From NCBI GenBank assembly GCA_900469955.1, contig UBYX01000029.1, positions 1-42,426 of the forward strand: DNA of 42,426 nucleotides, read 5' to 3'. The stretch comes from Hyphomicrobiales bacterium. Its GTDB lineage: Bacteria; Pseudomonadota; Alphaproteobacteria; Rhizobiales; Rhizobiaceae. Position 1 is the first letter of the stretch, and the number at the start of each line of letters is the position of its first letter. Position numbers and translations under genes: made by a program. A model generated the notes under the pieces. That model made no database searches and had not been told where the DNA came from. It worked only from the letters and a program-made list of their open reading frames with translations. Below are positions 24,367-33,233 of this stretch, one piece after another.

Positions 24367-25149
24367 TCACGACATGATCAGGCCACCGTCCACATTGATC
24401 GTCTGCCCGGTAATATAGGCGGCATCCTCACTCGCCAGGAAGGTCACCAGACCGGCCACGTCCTCGCCCGACCCGGCCCGCTTCATGGGAATGCCCTGGA
24501 CCCATTCCTTCATCAGCTCACCGGGTGCGTAATTGCCGAGCAGCTTGCCCCACACCTCGTCATTGTAGGCCCACATGTCGGTTTCGATGATACCCGGGCA
24601 GAAAGCGTTGACGGTGATGTTCTCGGTGGCGACTTCCTTGGCCAGACTTTGCGTGATGCCGACAACTCCCATCTTCGAAGCCGCGTAATGGGGCGTGTAG
24701 ATGAAGCCCTGCCGGGCCTGACCCGAGGCCGTGTTGATGATCCGGCCACCGCGCTTGTGCTTGCGCATGCGGGCGATCGCCTCCTGGGCGCAGAGGAAGA
24801 CGCCCTTGGTGTTCACCGCCATCACGCGATCCCATTCGGACTCCGTCATGTCCTCGATCCGCGCAATCGTAATCACGCCGGCGTTCTGGACAGAGACATC
24901 GACCGTGCCGAAGGCCTTTTCCGCGGTATCGAAAAGTTCCACGACGCTGCGTTTGTCCGTAACATCTCCCACGAAAGACACGGCTTTGCCGCCCAGATCG
25001 CTGATGTTGCGGGCAACCACCTCCACGGACTCCTCGTTGGCCGAAACGATCACGTTCGCGCCTTCTCGGGCGAAGCGCTTGGCGATCACCGCTCCGATAC
25101 CCCGGCTTGCTCCGGTGATGACGACAGTCTTCTCTTCGAAACGCTTCAT
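24367..25149 (-). CDS. Short-chain dehydrogenase/reductase, sugar or polyol type (SDR1)
   Basis: A classical SDR oxidoreductase of 260 residues. The NAD(P)-binding TGASRGIG is at residues 12-19, NAG at 89-91, and the catalytic Ser142, Tyr155 and Lys159 are in ASGQARQG and YAASK. The C-terminus (AYITGQTINVDGG) is typical of polyol/sugar dehydrogenases such as sorbitol or acetoin dehydrogenases. The substrate is unknown. It is the last gene of the ABC-importer operon, so it likely oxidises the imported compound or a derivative. The ATG at 25149 follows GGAGAACTTTG and overlaps the stop of a 70-codon upstream ORF in a TGATG junction. Confidence 0.88.
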   Translation of the reverse strand: MKRFEEKTVVITGASRGIGAVIAKRFAREGANVIVSANEESVEVVARNISDLGGKAVSFVGDVTDKRSVVELFDTAEKAFGTVDVSVQNAGVITIARIEDMTESEWDRVMAVNTKGVFLCAQEAIARMRKHKRGGRIINTASGQARQGFIYTPHYAASKMGVVGITQSLAKEVATENITVNAFCPGIIETDMWAYNDEVWGKLLGNYAPGELMKEWVQGIPMKRAGSGEDVAGLVTFLASEDAAYITGQTINVDGGLIMS

Positions 25150-25361
25150 CAAAGTTCTCCAAACAGCAAAATTTGAAACAGCAAGGTGTCCCGCGAAGAT
25201 GAGGCCGCACACGCCTTTCCGGCTCGTTCGATCAGCGTGAAGGGCGGGCGGACGGCGATATCGCACGCCGTACCGCCCGCTGGCTCCTTCAACGCCACGG
25301 TCTCAGCCAGGGAGGCAGCCAGACCGATCACATTCAAATTGCCTGCGACAAACGTCCCCAT
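25149..25361 (-). CDS. Possible 70-residue ORF between the two SDR genes
   Basis: This short frame starts with ATG four bases after the SDR2 stop and ends with a TGA that overlaps the SDR1 ATG, the exact spacing expected of a translated cistron in this tightly packed operon. The first 45 or so codons have the high third-position GC of the neighbours; the last 15 do not. The product is an unremarkable soluble peptide (includes LAETVALKEPAGG and IAVRPPFTLIERAGKA) matching no family I recognise, with no signal peptide or membrane span. The ribosome site is weak. It could be a real small protein, a leader coupling SDR1 translation, a decayed gene fragment, or chance. Confidence 0.35.
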   Translation of the reverse strand: MGTFVAGNLNVIGLAASLAETVALKEPAGGTACDIAVRPPFTLIERAGKACAASSSRDTLLFQILLFGEL

Positions 25362-25365
25362 GGGA

Positions 25366-26154
25366 TCACCAGCAGCAGAACCCACCATCGACGAGGAGGT
25401 CGACACCCGTCACGAAACTTGCGGCGCCGGAGAGCAGGAAGACGGCGGGACCTACGATTTCGTCAACGGCCGCCATCCGCTGCATGGGCGTCTGCTCCTC
25501 GAAGAGCTTGGTCTGGTGGACCATCTCAGGGCGGGTGTTCATCGGGGTCGCCGTATATCCCGGAGAAATCGTGTTCACTCTGATGCCGCGGTCGACCCAC
25601 TCCATCGCCAGTGATTTGGACATATGGATCACGCCGGCCTTCGAGGCGTTGTAGTGGCATTGGCTGAGGCCGCGGTTGACGATCACGCCCGACATCGAGG
25701 CGATGTTCACGATCGATCCCCTGCCGTGCTTCAGCATGGCACGCGCCTCGGCCTGGCAGGAGAGGAAGACGCCCTTCAGGTTGATGTCCATCAGCGTCTG
25801 GTATTGCTCTTCTTCCATCTCCTCGGCCGGATTGGCATTGGCGATCCCCGCTGCATTGACAGCCAGGGACAGGGCGCCGAGTTCGGCCTCGGTCCGAGCG
25901 ACGGCCTCGGCAAGCGATGTCTTGCTGGTGACGTCCGCCGCGATCTCGATCGACCTGCGGCCGGCCGCCCGGACATATTCGGCCGTGCGCGAAAGTCCGT
26001 CGTCGGTACGGCGATCGAGGAGCGCAACGTCGGCCCCGCACTGGGCGAGCCCGATGGCGATCCGCTGACCTATTCCGCTTCCCGCACCGGTGACGATGGC
26101 GACTTGGCCGGAGAGATCGAAAAGCTTCGGAGCGTTGAGAGTGATGTCGGACAC
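25366..26154 (-). CDS. Short-chain dehydrogenase/reductase, polyol type (SDR2)
   Basis: A second classical SDR (262 aa), only distantly similar to SDR1. TGAGSGIG is at residues 22-29, NAAG at 100-103, and catalytic Ser153, Tyr168 and Lys172 are in IASMSG and YNASK. The sequence around NRGLSQCHYNASK and the C-terminal VTGVDLLVDGGF resemble D-arabitol, D-threitol and L-xylulose-type dehydrogenases. Starting with GTG at 26154 places AGGAAGAG just upstream. It lies 22 bp after the ABC ATPase gene. Two SDRs in one catabolic operon suggest a substrate with two oxidation or epimerisation steps, or a polyol plus its isomer. Confidence 0.88.
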   Translation of the reverse strand: MSDITLNAPKLFDLSGQVAIVTGAGSGIGQRIAIGLAQCGADVALLDRRTDDGLSRTAEYVRAAGRRSIEIAADVTSKTSLAEAVARTEAELGALSLAVNAAGIANANPAEEMEEEQYQTLMDINLKGVFLSCQAEARAMLKHGRGSIVNIASMSGVIVNRGLSQCHYNASKAGVIHMSKSLAMEWVDRGIRVNTISPGYTATPMNTRPEMVHQTKLFEEQTPMQRMAAVDEIVGPAVFLLSGAASFVTGVDLLVDGGFCCW

Positions 26155-26176
26155 CGCTCTTCCTTTCTATGTTCTG

Positions 26177-27655
<1,479 letters not shown>

Positions 27656-27684
27656 AACGTATCTCCTCAAGTCGTAGAAAACCG

Positions 27685-28614
27685 TTACGGATGGTTGGCG
27701 ATGAAGCCTGCCACGTTCTCCTTGGTCGTCAGCGTCGCGTCCATGAGCTGCACCGGGGGTACCTTCTCGCCGGCAACAAGCTTCACCGCATTAGCGACCG
27801 CGTCGCGGCCCATCTTCTGGGTCTGCTGGGTCGCCGTCACGTTGAACACGCCCTTGCTGAGAGCTTCCAGCGCCGCGGTATCCCCGTCAAAGCCGCCGAC
27901 CACGATCTTCTGGGAAGGATTGGCGACCTTGATCGCCTGCGCAGCACCGAGCGCGAGCGCATCCGCCTGGGCAAATACGATCGAAACATCAGGGTTCGCC
28001 TGCAGCATGTTCTGCATGATCTGGAAGCCTTCGTCCTGGCTCCAGATGTTGGAATACTGCTCGGCGACCACCTTCACATCCGGATAGGCCTTGAGGGATT
28101 GCGCGCAGCCCTTCGAGCGGTCGACCTCGGGGGTCGTGCCCTTCTGGCCGTGAATGATCACCATCTTGCCCTTTCCGCCCGCCTCCTTGAGGATGTAGTC
28201 GCAGACGGCCTTGGCGGAGGTCACGGAGTCCGTCGCCAGGAAGGTATCGCCCGGCGCGCCTTCCGCGTTGCGGTCGACGTTGACGACGGGGATGCCGGCG
28301 CTCTTTGCGAGTTTTACCGGCACGGTGGCCGCCGCAGCGCCTGCCGGAATGTAGATCAGCGCGTCAACGTTCTGCGTGAGCAGATCCTGAACCTGGTTGA
28401 CCTGGGTCGGGCCATCACCCTTGGCATCGACGGTCACGACCTCGATGCCGCGTTTCTTCGCTTCGTCTTCGACAGCCTGCTTGATCTGGTTGAAGAAATT
28501 GGCCTGCAAGTTGGCTACGGCAAGGCCGAGTTTCTTGACTTCGGCGGCATGAACAGAGCCGATCGTCAGACCCAGCATGGCAGCCGAAGTCAGGAGAATG
28601 CGCGCGAGTTTCAT
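27685..28614 (-). CDS. Periplasmic sugar-binding protein of the ABC importer
   Basis: A 309-residue periplasmic binding protein of the RbsB/Peripla_BP_4 type. A Sec signal peptide covers residues 1-23 (LTSAAMLGLTIGSVHA, cleavage after VHA). The mature protein shows the two-lobe pattern, with KLGLAVANLQANFFNQIK at its start, DALIYIPAGAAAATVPV near residue 85 and VVGGFDGDTAALEAL near residue 235. The many aromatic and Asn/Asp residues in the hinge fit a pentose, polyol or similar small carbohydrate; the ligand cannot be read off. GGAGG lies eight bases before the ATG. It lies 29 bp before the ATPase gene and 119 bp after the permease gene. Confidence 0.93.
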   Translation of the reverse strand: MKLARILLTSAAMLGLTIGSVHAAEVKKLGLAVANLQANFFNQIKQAVEDEAKKRGIEVVTVDAKGDGPTQVNQVQDLLTQNVDALIYIPAGAAAATVPVKLAKSAGIPVVNVDRNAEGAPGDTFLATDSVTSAKAVCDYILKEAGGKGKMVIIHGQKGTTPEVDRSKGCAQSLKAYPDVKVVAEQYSNIWSQDEGFQIMQNMLQANPDVSIVFAQADALALGAAQAIKVANPSQKIVVGGFDGDTAALEALSKGVFNVTATQQTQKMGRDAVANAVKLVAGEKVPPVQLMDATLTTKENVAGFIANHP

Positions 28615-28707
28615 TTCATTTTCCTCCGTTGTTAAACTGAACCCTCGAGTATTCCTCCACCCTTGGGCCGCTGATCCGCTCCAACCGTTCGGAGAGGAAT
28701 TCGTGAG

Positions 28708-28729
28708 AGGTCCGCGCTGTCGCGGACCT
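28708..28729 (-). other. Strong intercistronic hairpin between permease and binding-protein genes
   Basis: AGGTCCGCG (28708-28716) pairs perfectly with CGCGGACCT (28721-28729) around a four-base loop, starting five bases after the permease stop. No T run follows on the minus strand. It may protect or process the mRNA, allowing different levels of permease and binding protein. Confidence 0.6.
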
Positions 28730-28733
28730 GATG

Positions 28734-29714
28734 TCAGGCTCGCCGGCGGCGAATGGTTTCGGCGCCAACCGCAAGCACGATGACGATGCCGATGATGACC
28801 TGCTGAAGGAATGGCGACACGTTGAGCAGGTTGAGCCCGTTGCGCAGGACGCCGATGATCAGGACACCAATCAGAGTGCCCCCGATACCGCCTGCCCCAC
28901 CGGACAAGGACGTTCCGCCGATAACCACTGCGGCGATCGTATCGAGTTCGTAGCCGAAGCCGCTCGACGGCTGAACCGAGTCAAGGCGGGCCGCCAGAAC
29001 GATGCCCGCAAGACCTGCAAGGACCGCGCTGATGACGTAGACGCCGATCGTCACGAGCTGGACATTGATGCCCGCCAGGCGCGCCACCTCGGGATTGCCG
29101 CCGACAGCGTAGAGCATCCGGCCTTCGGATCGGAACTTGAGGAACAACCAGGCAATCAGCACCACGACCAGCATGAGGAAGACCGTGGCGGTAAGGATGC
29201 CGAAATGGCGGTCGATCGCTAGCATCATGAACCAGTCGGGAAAACCGACGATCTGCTGGCCATCTGTGATCATGTTCGCCACGCCGCGCGCGGCCGACAT
29301 CATCGCAAGCGTAGCTATGAAGGCGGGAACCCTGAAAATCGTCACGAGGAGCCCAACGATCAATCCGCTCACGGCAGACGCGATCAACGCAACCCCGATC
29401 CCCACCCCGAGCGGCATCCCCGCGACATTTGCCGTCCAGCCCATCACCATCATCGCCAGTGCGAGCACCGAGCCTACTGAAAGGTCGATACCGCCGATCA
29501 GGATGACGAAGGTCATGCCGACAGCCATGATCCCGAGCACGGTGATCTGGTCCAGAATGTTCAAGCCATTACGAAGCGAAAGAAACGCATCCGTGGCAAA
29601 GCTCAGGAAAACGCAAAGCGCGAGCAGACCAAGAAGCGGGCCAGTGGCTCCAGCCAGGCGCCTAAGCCACACGCCAGAGGGGCGGCCTTGTTCGGTGATG
29701 TCGATCGCCACCAT
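28734..29714 (-). CDS. Sugar ABC transporter permease, RbsC type
   Basis: A 326-residue inner-membrane permease of the CUT2 family. It has around eight to ten hydrophobic helices. The conserved GIDLSVGSVLAL segment (near residue 95) and the EAA-like cytoplasmic stretch YAVGGNPEVARLAGINV (near residue 205) that contacts the ATPase are present, followed by AAVVIGGTSLSGGAGGIGGT. Start ATG at 29714 is preceded by GGGAGGAACG. It is the first gene of the minus-strand operon (permease, binding protein, ATPase, SDR2, SDR1) and starts 40 bp from a GTGAATAAATAT operator candidate. Confidence 0.93.
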   Translation of the reverse strand: MVAIDITEQGRPSGVWLRRLAGATGPLLGLLALCVFLSFATDAFLSLRNGLNILDQITVLGIMAVGMTFVILIGGIDLSVGSVLALAMMVMGWTANVAGMPLGVGIGVALIASAVSGLIVGLLVTIFRVPAFIATLAMMSAARGVANMITDGQQIVGFPDWFMMLAIDRHFGILTATVFLMLVVVLIAWLFLKFRSEGRMLYAVGGNPEVARLAGINVQLVTIGVYVISAVLAGLAGIVLAARLDSVQPSSGFGYELDTIAAVVIGGTSLSGGAGGIGGTLIGVLIIGVLRNGLNLLNVSPFLQQVIIGIVIVLAVGAETIRRRRA

Positions 29715-29753
29715 CGTTCCTCCCTAGATACGAGGGGTATTTCAACCCTAAGA

Positions 29754-29765
29754 ATATTTATTCAC
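29754..29765 (-). promoter_or_regulatory. Operator candidate at the minus-arm promoter (site 1)
   Basis: ATATTTATTCAC on the plus strand is the exact reverse complement of site 2. It lies 40 bp upstream of the permease ATG and 14 bp past a candidate -10 element, where a repressor could block initiation. The SorC-family regulator encoded in the same island is the natural candidate to bind it. Confidence 0.6.
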
Positions 29766-29779
29766 GACTGTTGGAAAAT

Positions 29780-29808
29780 TCATTAACAAGGTCTCTTGAA
29801 TGTGTCAA
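29780..29808 (-). promoter_or_regulatory. Candidate promoter of the ABC importer operon
   Basis: On the minus strand, TTGACA (29808-29803) and TAATGA (29785-29780) are separated by 17 bp. The -35 element is perfect, the -10 weak. The -35 lies within the palindrome TCTTGA-N5-TCAAGA (29794-29810), a possible second control site. Confidence 0.5.
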
Positions 29809-29853
29809 GAAAATTTGCGGAAGAATGCCGACGGGGAAAGAGGCAGTTTCCAC

Positions 29854-29882
29854 TTGACAGGAATTAGTTCTGTGCAAAAATA
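29854..29882 (+). promoter_or_regulatory. Candidate promoter of the transketolase operon
   Basis: TTGACA (29854-29859), 17-bp spacer, AAAATA (29877-29882). The -35 is perfect and the -10 is poor, consistent with a regulated promoter. Operator site 2 begins seven bases further on. Confidence 0.5.
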
Positions 29883-29889
29883 TGTATAT

Positions 29890-29901
29890 GTGAATAAATA
29901 T
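29890..29901 (+). promoter_or_regulatory. Operator candidate at the plus-arm promoter (site 2)
   Basis: GTGAATAAATAT, 16 bp before the transketolase ATG at 29918. It is identical over 12 bp to the inverted site 1, and shares GTGAATAA with the palindrome before the regulator gene. Such mirror placement at the two divergent starts is strong evidence for a shared regulator. Confidence 0.6.
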
Positions 29902-29917
29902 GCAGATTGAGGATCCC

Positions 29918-30727
29918 ATGGAGCCCACAGAACTCGAACGTATCGCGCGCCAGATCCGGCTGCGCGATCTTCAGGCGGTGTACGAAGCCGGCGCGGGGCA
30001 TATCGGCGGCGAGATGTCGGTCATCGACATCCTCACAGCGCTGTATTTCCGCGTGCTGCGCGTGTGGCCGGATCAACCGAAGCATCCGGAACGTGATCGG
30101 TTTGTTCTTTCGAAGGGCCATACGGCCTGCGCGCTATACGTCACGCTGGCCAAGCGCGGTTTCATTCCCGAGGAAGAAATCTCCACGTTCCTTCAGCCTC
30201 ACTCCCGGCTGAACGGCCATCCCAACAACAACAAGGTGCCGGGCGTCGAAACCAACACCGGACCTCTCGGCCACGGACTTCCCGTCGCGGTAGGCATGGC
30301 CAAGGCCGCAAAGCTGTCCGGCGCGAAATACCACACCTATGTCATCACCGGGGACGGCGAGATGCAGGAGGGTTCGAACTGGGAAGCCATCATGGCGGCC
30401 GCCCAATTCGGCCTGGACAATCTTACCCTTGTTATCGACCACAACAGGTTCCAGCAGGGGGCGGCACTTGCCGATACCAATGATCTGGCCCCGCTCCGCC
30501 CGAAGCTTGAAGCTTTCGGCTGGGAAGTAACGGAAATCAACGGCAATGCCATGAGCGAAGTGGTCCCGGCCCTGGAGCACCGGAGCTCCCGTCCCCATTG
30601 CATCGTCGCGCATACCAACAAGGGCCACGGCATTTCCTTCATGCAGGACCGCGTCGACTGGCATCACAAGGTGCCCAGCAAGGAACAATACGATCTCGCG
30701 GTGGCAGAACTATCGGAGGCAATTTGA
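29918..30727 (+). CDS. Split transketolase, N-terminal (TPP-binding) subunit
   Basis: A 269-residue protein equal to the N-terminal thiamine-diphosphate-binding third of a transketolase. AGAGHIGG (residues 24-31) and SKGH (65-68) supply active-site histidines, TGPLGHG (114-120) binds cofactor, and GDGEMQEG (145-152) with Asn176 forms the TPP/metal motif. It must pair with the next gene product, which carries the pyrimidine-binding domain. Transketolases move a two-carbon ketol unit between sugar phosphates; the substrate of such split forms varies (apulose-4-phosphate, sulfofructose, or ordinary xylulose 5-phosphate). The ATG at 29918 is chosen because GAGG lies five bases before it, whereas the ATG at 29900 overlaps the operator and has no ribosome site. 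Confidence 0.92.
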   Translation: MEPTELERIARQIRLRDLQAVYEAGAGHIGGEMSVIDILTALYFRVLRVWPDQPKHPERDRFVLSKGHTACALYVTLAKRGFIPEEEISTFLQPHSRLNGHPNNNKVPGVETNTGPLGHGLPVAVGMAKAAKLSGAKYHTYVITGDGEMQEGSNWEAIMAAAQFGLDNLTLVIDHNRFQQGAALADTNDLAPLRPKLEAFGWEVTEINGNAMSEVVPALEHRSSRPHCIVAHTNKGHGISFMQDRVDWHHKVPSKEQYDLAVAELSEAI

Positions 30728-31683
30728 TGAACGCGCCAGTTTCCACCGCCAAACTCCATGATTGCCGTGATGCATTTGCGGCCACGCTCGAAAAGCTTGC
30801 AGAAAATGACGAAACCATCGTTGCGGTCTGCAACGACTCCGTGGGGTCCTCAAAGCTCGGCGGGTTCAAATCCAAGTTTCCCGATCGTCTCGTTAATGTC
30901 GGCATCGCCGAACAGAACATGGTGGGTGTCGGCGCGGGTCTCGCGAATGGCGGACGGCTGGCGTTCGTCTGCGGCGCCTCGCCATTCCTGACAGGGCGCG
31001 CCCTCGAGCAGATCAAGGCCGACATCTCCTACTCGAATGCTAATGTGAAGCTCGTCGGCATCTCGTCCGGCATGGCCTATGGCGAACTCGGCCCGACGCA
31101 CCACTCGATCGAGGACTTTGCATGGACGCGGGCGCTGCCGAATCTTCCGGTCATCGCTCCATGTGATCGGATCGAGACGGCGGCCGCCGTCGAGTGGGCT
31201 GCAAGCTACGACGGGCCGTGCTTCCTCCGCCTTTCCCGCGTTGGCGTTCCCGATCTGCTGCCTGCAAATCACAAGTTCGAACTCGGCAAGGCGAACCTGC
31301 TGCGCGACGGCTCCGATGTCACGCTGATTGCCAATGGCACTCTCACACACCGCATGATGAAGGCCGCGGAAATCCTTGCCGGTCAGGGCATCAGCGCCAG
31401 GGTGCTCAATCTGGCGACGGTCAGGCCGATCGATGAGGAAGCCATCATCGCGGCGGCCCACGAAACCGGAGCGATCGTCACGGCGGAAGAGCATACGATC
31501 TTCGGCGGGCTCGGGTCGGCAGTGGCCGAAGTGATCGTAGAACACGCACCGATCCCGATGAAGCGCCTCGGCGTCCCCGGGGTCTTTGCGCCGACCGGTT
31601 CGGCCGAATTCCTTCTGGACGAATTCGGCATGAGGCCAGCCTCTATCGCCGAGGCCGCCGTCACGGTTATCAAGAGGAAGTAA
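30727..31683 (+). CDS. Split transketolase, C-terminal subunit
   Basis: A 318-residue partner of the preceding gene. The pyrimidine-binding domain (residues about 10-180) contains the catalytic Glu62 in NVGIAEQN and the substrate-region GPTHHSIEDFAWTRALPNL (residues 122-140). The transketolase C-terminal domain follows (VLNLATVRPIDEEAI, TAEEHTIFGGLGSAVAE). Canonical transketolases have GPTHQPVE at that place; here it is GPTHHSIE, as in other split or DXS-like enzymes. The start ATG overlaps the previous stop as TGATG, so stoichiometric translation is expected. A longer frame upstream lies within the first subunit's gene and is not supported. Confidence 0.92.
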   Translation: MNAPVSTAKLHDCRDAFAATLEKLAENDETIVAVCNDSVGSSKLGGFKSKFPDRLVNVGIAEQNMVGVGAGLANGGRLAFVCGASPFLTGRALEQIKADISYSNANVKLVGISSGMAYGELGPTHHSIEDFAWTRALPNLPVIAPCDRIETAAAVEWAASYDGPCFLRLSRVGVPDLLPANHKFELGKANLLRDGSDVTLIANGTLTHRMMKAAEILAGQGISARVLNLATVRPIDEEAIIAAAHETGAIVTAEEHTIFGGLGSAVAEVIVEHAPIPMKRLGVPGVFAPTGSAEFLLDEFGMRPASIAEAAVTVIKRK

Positions 31684-31745
31684 GCCTCCGGCCGCGCGCG
31701 TTGGCCGACAAAATATCGCCCCGGCCGTTTTCAAGGGAGGACATG

Positions 31746-33212
31746 ATGCGGGCTATTCTAGCCATCGACCAGGGCACCACCAATTCCAAAGCAGTCCTGG
31801 TTTCCGACAAGGGAGAGCTCATCTCCCGTGGCTCGGCCCCGGTTGGCATCGCTTATCCGAAACCCGGCTGGGTAGAACAGGATCCGCAAAGAATCTGGAA
31901 GTCCGTCTGCGAGGCAGTCACGGCCTGCCTTAACGCAGCGCCCGGCGTCAGCGTTGAAGGCGTCGCGATCTCCAACCAACGCGAATCCGTGACCATCTGG
32001 GACGCCGAAACGGGCGAACCGCTTGGCCCCGTCGTCAGTTGGCAGTGCCGCCGCACCGCGGCCGACTGCGAACGCCTGGCTCGCGATGGACACCTCAATC
32101 GCGTCCAGTCGATCACAGGGCTGCCTCTCGACCCGATGTTTCCCGGACCGAAGTTTCGCTGGCTCCTCAGCCGGGCTCCGGAAGGCCGCAGGCTCAGAGT
32201 CGGGACCATCGACAGCTGGCTCGTTCACTGCCTGACGGGCGGGCGACGCCATGTCTGCGACGCGTCGAATGCCGCAAGAAGTCAGCTATTCGATCTGCAG
32301 AGGCAGGCGTGGAGCGAAGAGTTATGTGAAATCTTCGGCGTCGACGCTTCGGTCCTGCCGGAAGTGCTCGACAGCTCGGCAGATTTCGGAACGACCCTTG
32401 GGCTTCCGGGCGTTCCCGACGGCACGCCGATCAGGTCGGCGATCGGAGACAGCCACGCCGCCCTCTTCGGACATGGCGCGTTCAACCCTGGTGACGGCAA
32501 GGTGACATTCGGCACCGGCTCCTCCGTCATGACGACGCTGCCCCGCTTCATTGCCCCCAGGAACGGAATCACAACCACGATTGCGTGGCGCATTTCCGGA
32601 AACCCCACATTCGCCTTCGAGGGGAACATCCTGGTGTCGGCGGCAAGCCTGCCCTGGATGGTCGATATCCTCGGCCTGCCCGATGTGGCGGCTCTGATCG
32701 ATCTTGCCGCCACTGCTGAACCGGACGGGCCCGGTTTCGTACCCGCCTTCGTAGGTCTCGGCGCTCCACACTGGAACTCTGACGCCCGCGCGCTCTTCTC
32801 GCAGATCAGCTTCAATACGACGCGCGCTCAGATGGCGAGGGCGGTTACCGACTCCATCGCTTTCCAAGTTTACGACGTTTTCTCAGCCATGCAGAACCAG
32901 AGCGGCGGCGTCATAGGCGCTCTCTACGCGGACGGCGGCCCCAGCCAGAACAGATTCCTGATGCAATGCGTAGCCGACGTGCTCATGCGCCCTGTCATGC
33001 AGTGCAAAGCGCCCGAAGCCTCCGCTCTTGGAGCGGCCTATCTTGCCGGGCTTTCGGTGGGGATGTGGCCCGACCTTGAAACGATCAGCCGCCTTCCGCG
33101 GGAATCCCAGCTCATCAGCCCCGAAACCAATGATAGTGCAGAGCGTAGAAAGACTTGGAGTGACGCCGTGGCCCGCTCGACGTGGAACCCGGTAGCCGCT
33201 AAAGGTGAATAA
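31746..33212 (+). CDS. FGGY-family carbohydrate kinase
   Basis: A 488-residue kinase with the FGGY (ASKHA) fold. The phosphate-1 motif AIDQGTTNSK (residues 6-15) and ISNQRES resemble glycerol kinases, the catalytic Asp235 is in GDSHAALFGHG, GTGSS (256-260) is the phosphate-2 loop, and APEASALGAAYLAGL is the C-terminal adenosine region. Overall it is closer to glycerol/apulose-type kinases than to xylulokinases, but specificity cannot be fixed. Between the split transketolase and the regulator gene it most likely phosphorylates the ketose made by the SDRs. GGAGG ends five bases before this ATG; an overlapping ATG at 31743 is too close. The gene's stop codon lies inside the operator palindrome at 33205-33220. 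Confidence 0.9.
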   Translation: MRAILAIDQGTTNSKAVLVSDKGELISRGSAPVGIAYPKPGWVEQDPQRIWKSVCEAVTACLNAAPGVSVEGVAISNQRESVTIWDAETGEPLGPVVSWQCRRTAADCERLARDGHLNRVQSITGLPLDPMFPGPKFRWLLSRAPEGRRLRVGTIDSWLVHCLTGGRRHVCDASNAARSQLFDLQRQAWSEELCEIFGVDASVLPEVLDSSADFGTTLGLPGVPDGTPIRSAIGDSHAALFGHGAFNPGDGKVTFGTGSSVMTTLPRFIAPRNGITTTIAWRISGNPTFAFEGNILVSAASLPWMVDILGLPDVAALIDLAATAEPDGPGFVPAFVGLGAPHWNSDARALFSQISFNTTRAQMARAVTDSIAFQVYDVFSAMQNQSGGVIGALYADGGPSQNRFLMQCVADVLMRPVMQCKAPEASALGAAYLAGLSVGMWPDLETISRLPRESQLISPETNDSAERRKTWSDAVARSTWNPVAAKGE

Positions 33213-33220
33213 TAATTCAC
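33205..33220. promoter_or_regulatory. Palindromic operator candidate before the SorC gene (site 3)
   Basis: GTGAAT-AATA-ATTCAC, two perfect 6-bp arms, 13 bp before the regulator ATG and overlapping the kinase stop codon. It shares GTGAATAA with sites 1 and 2, suggesting autoregulation of the SorC protein. Confidence 0.6.
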
Positions 33221-33233
33221 GCCCGGAACGGTC

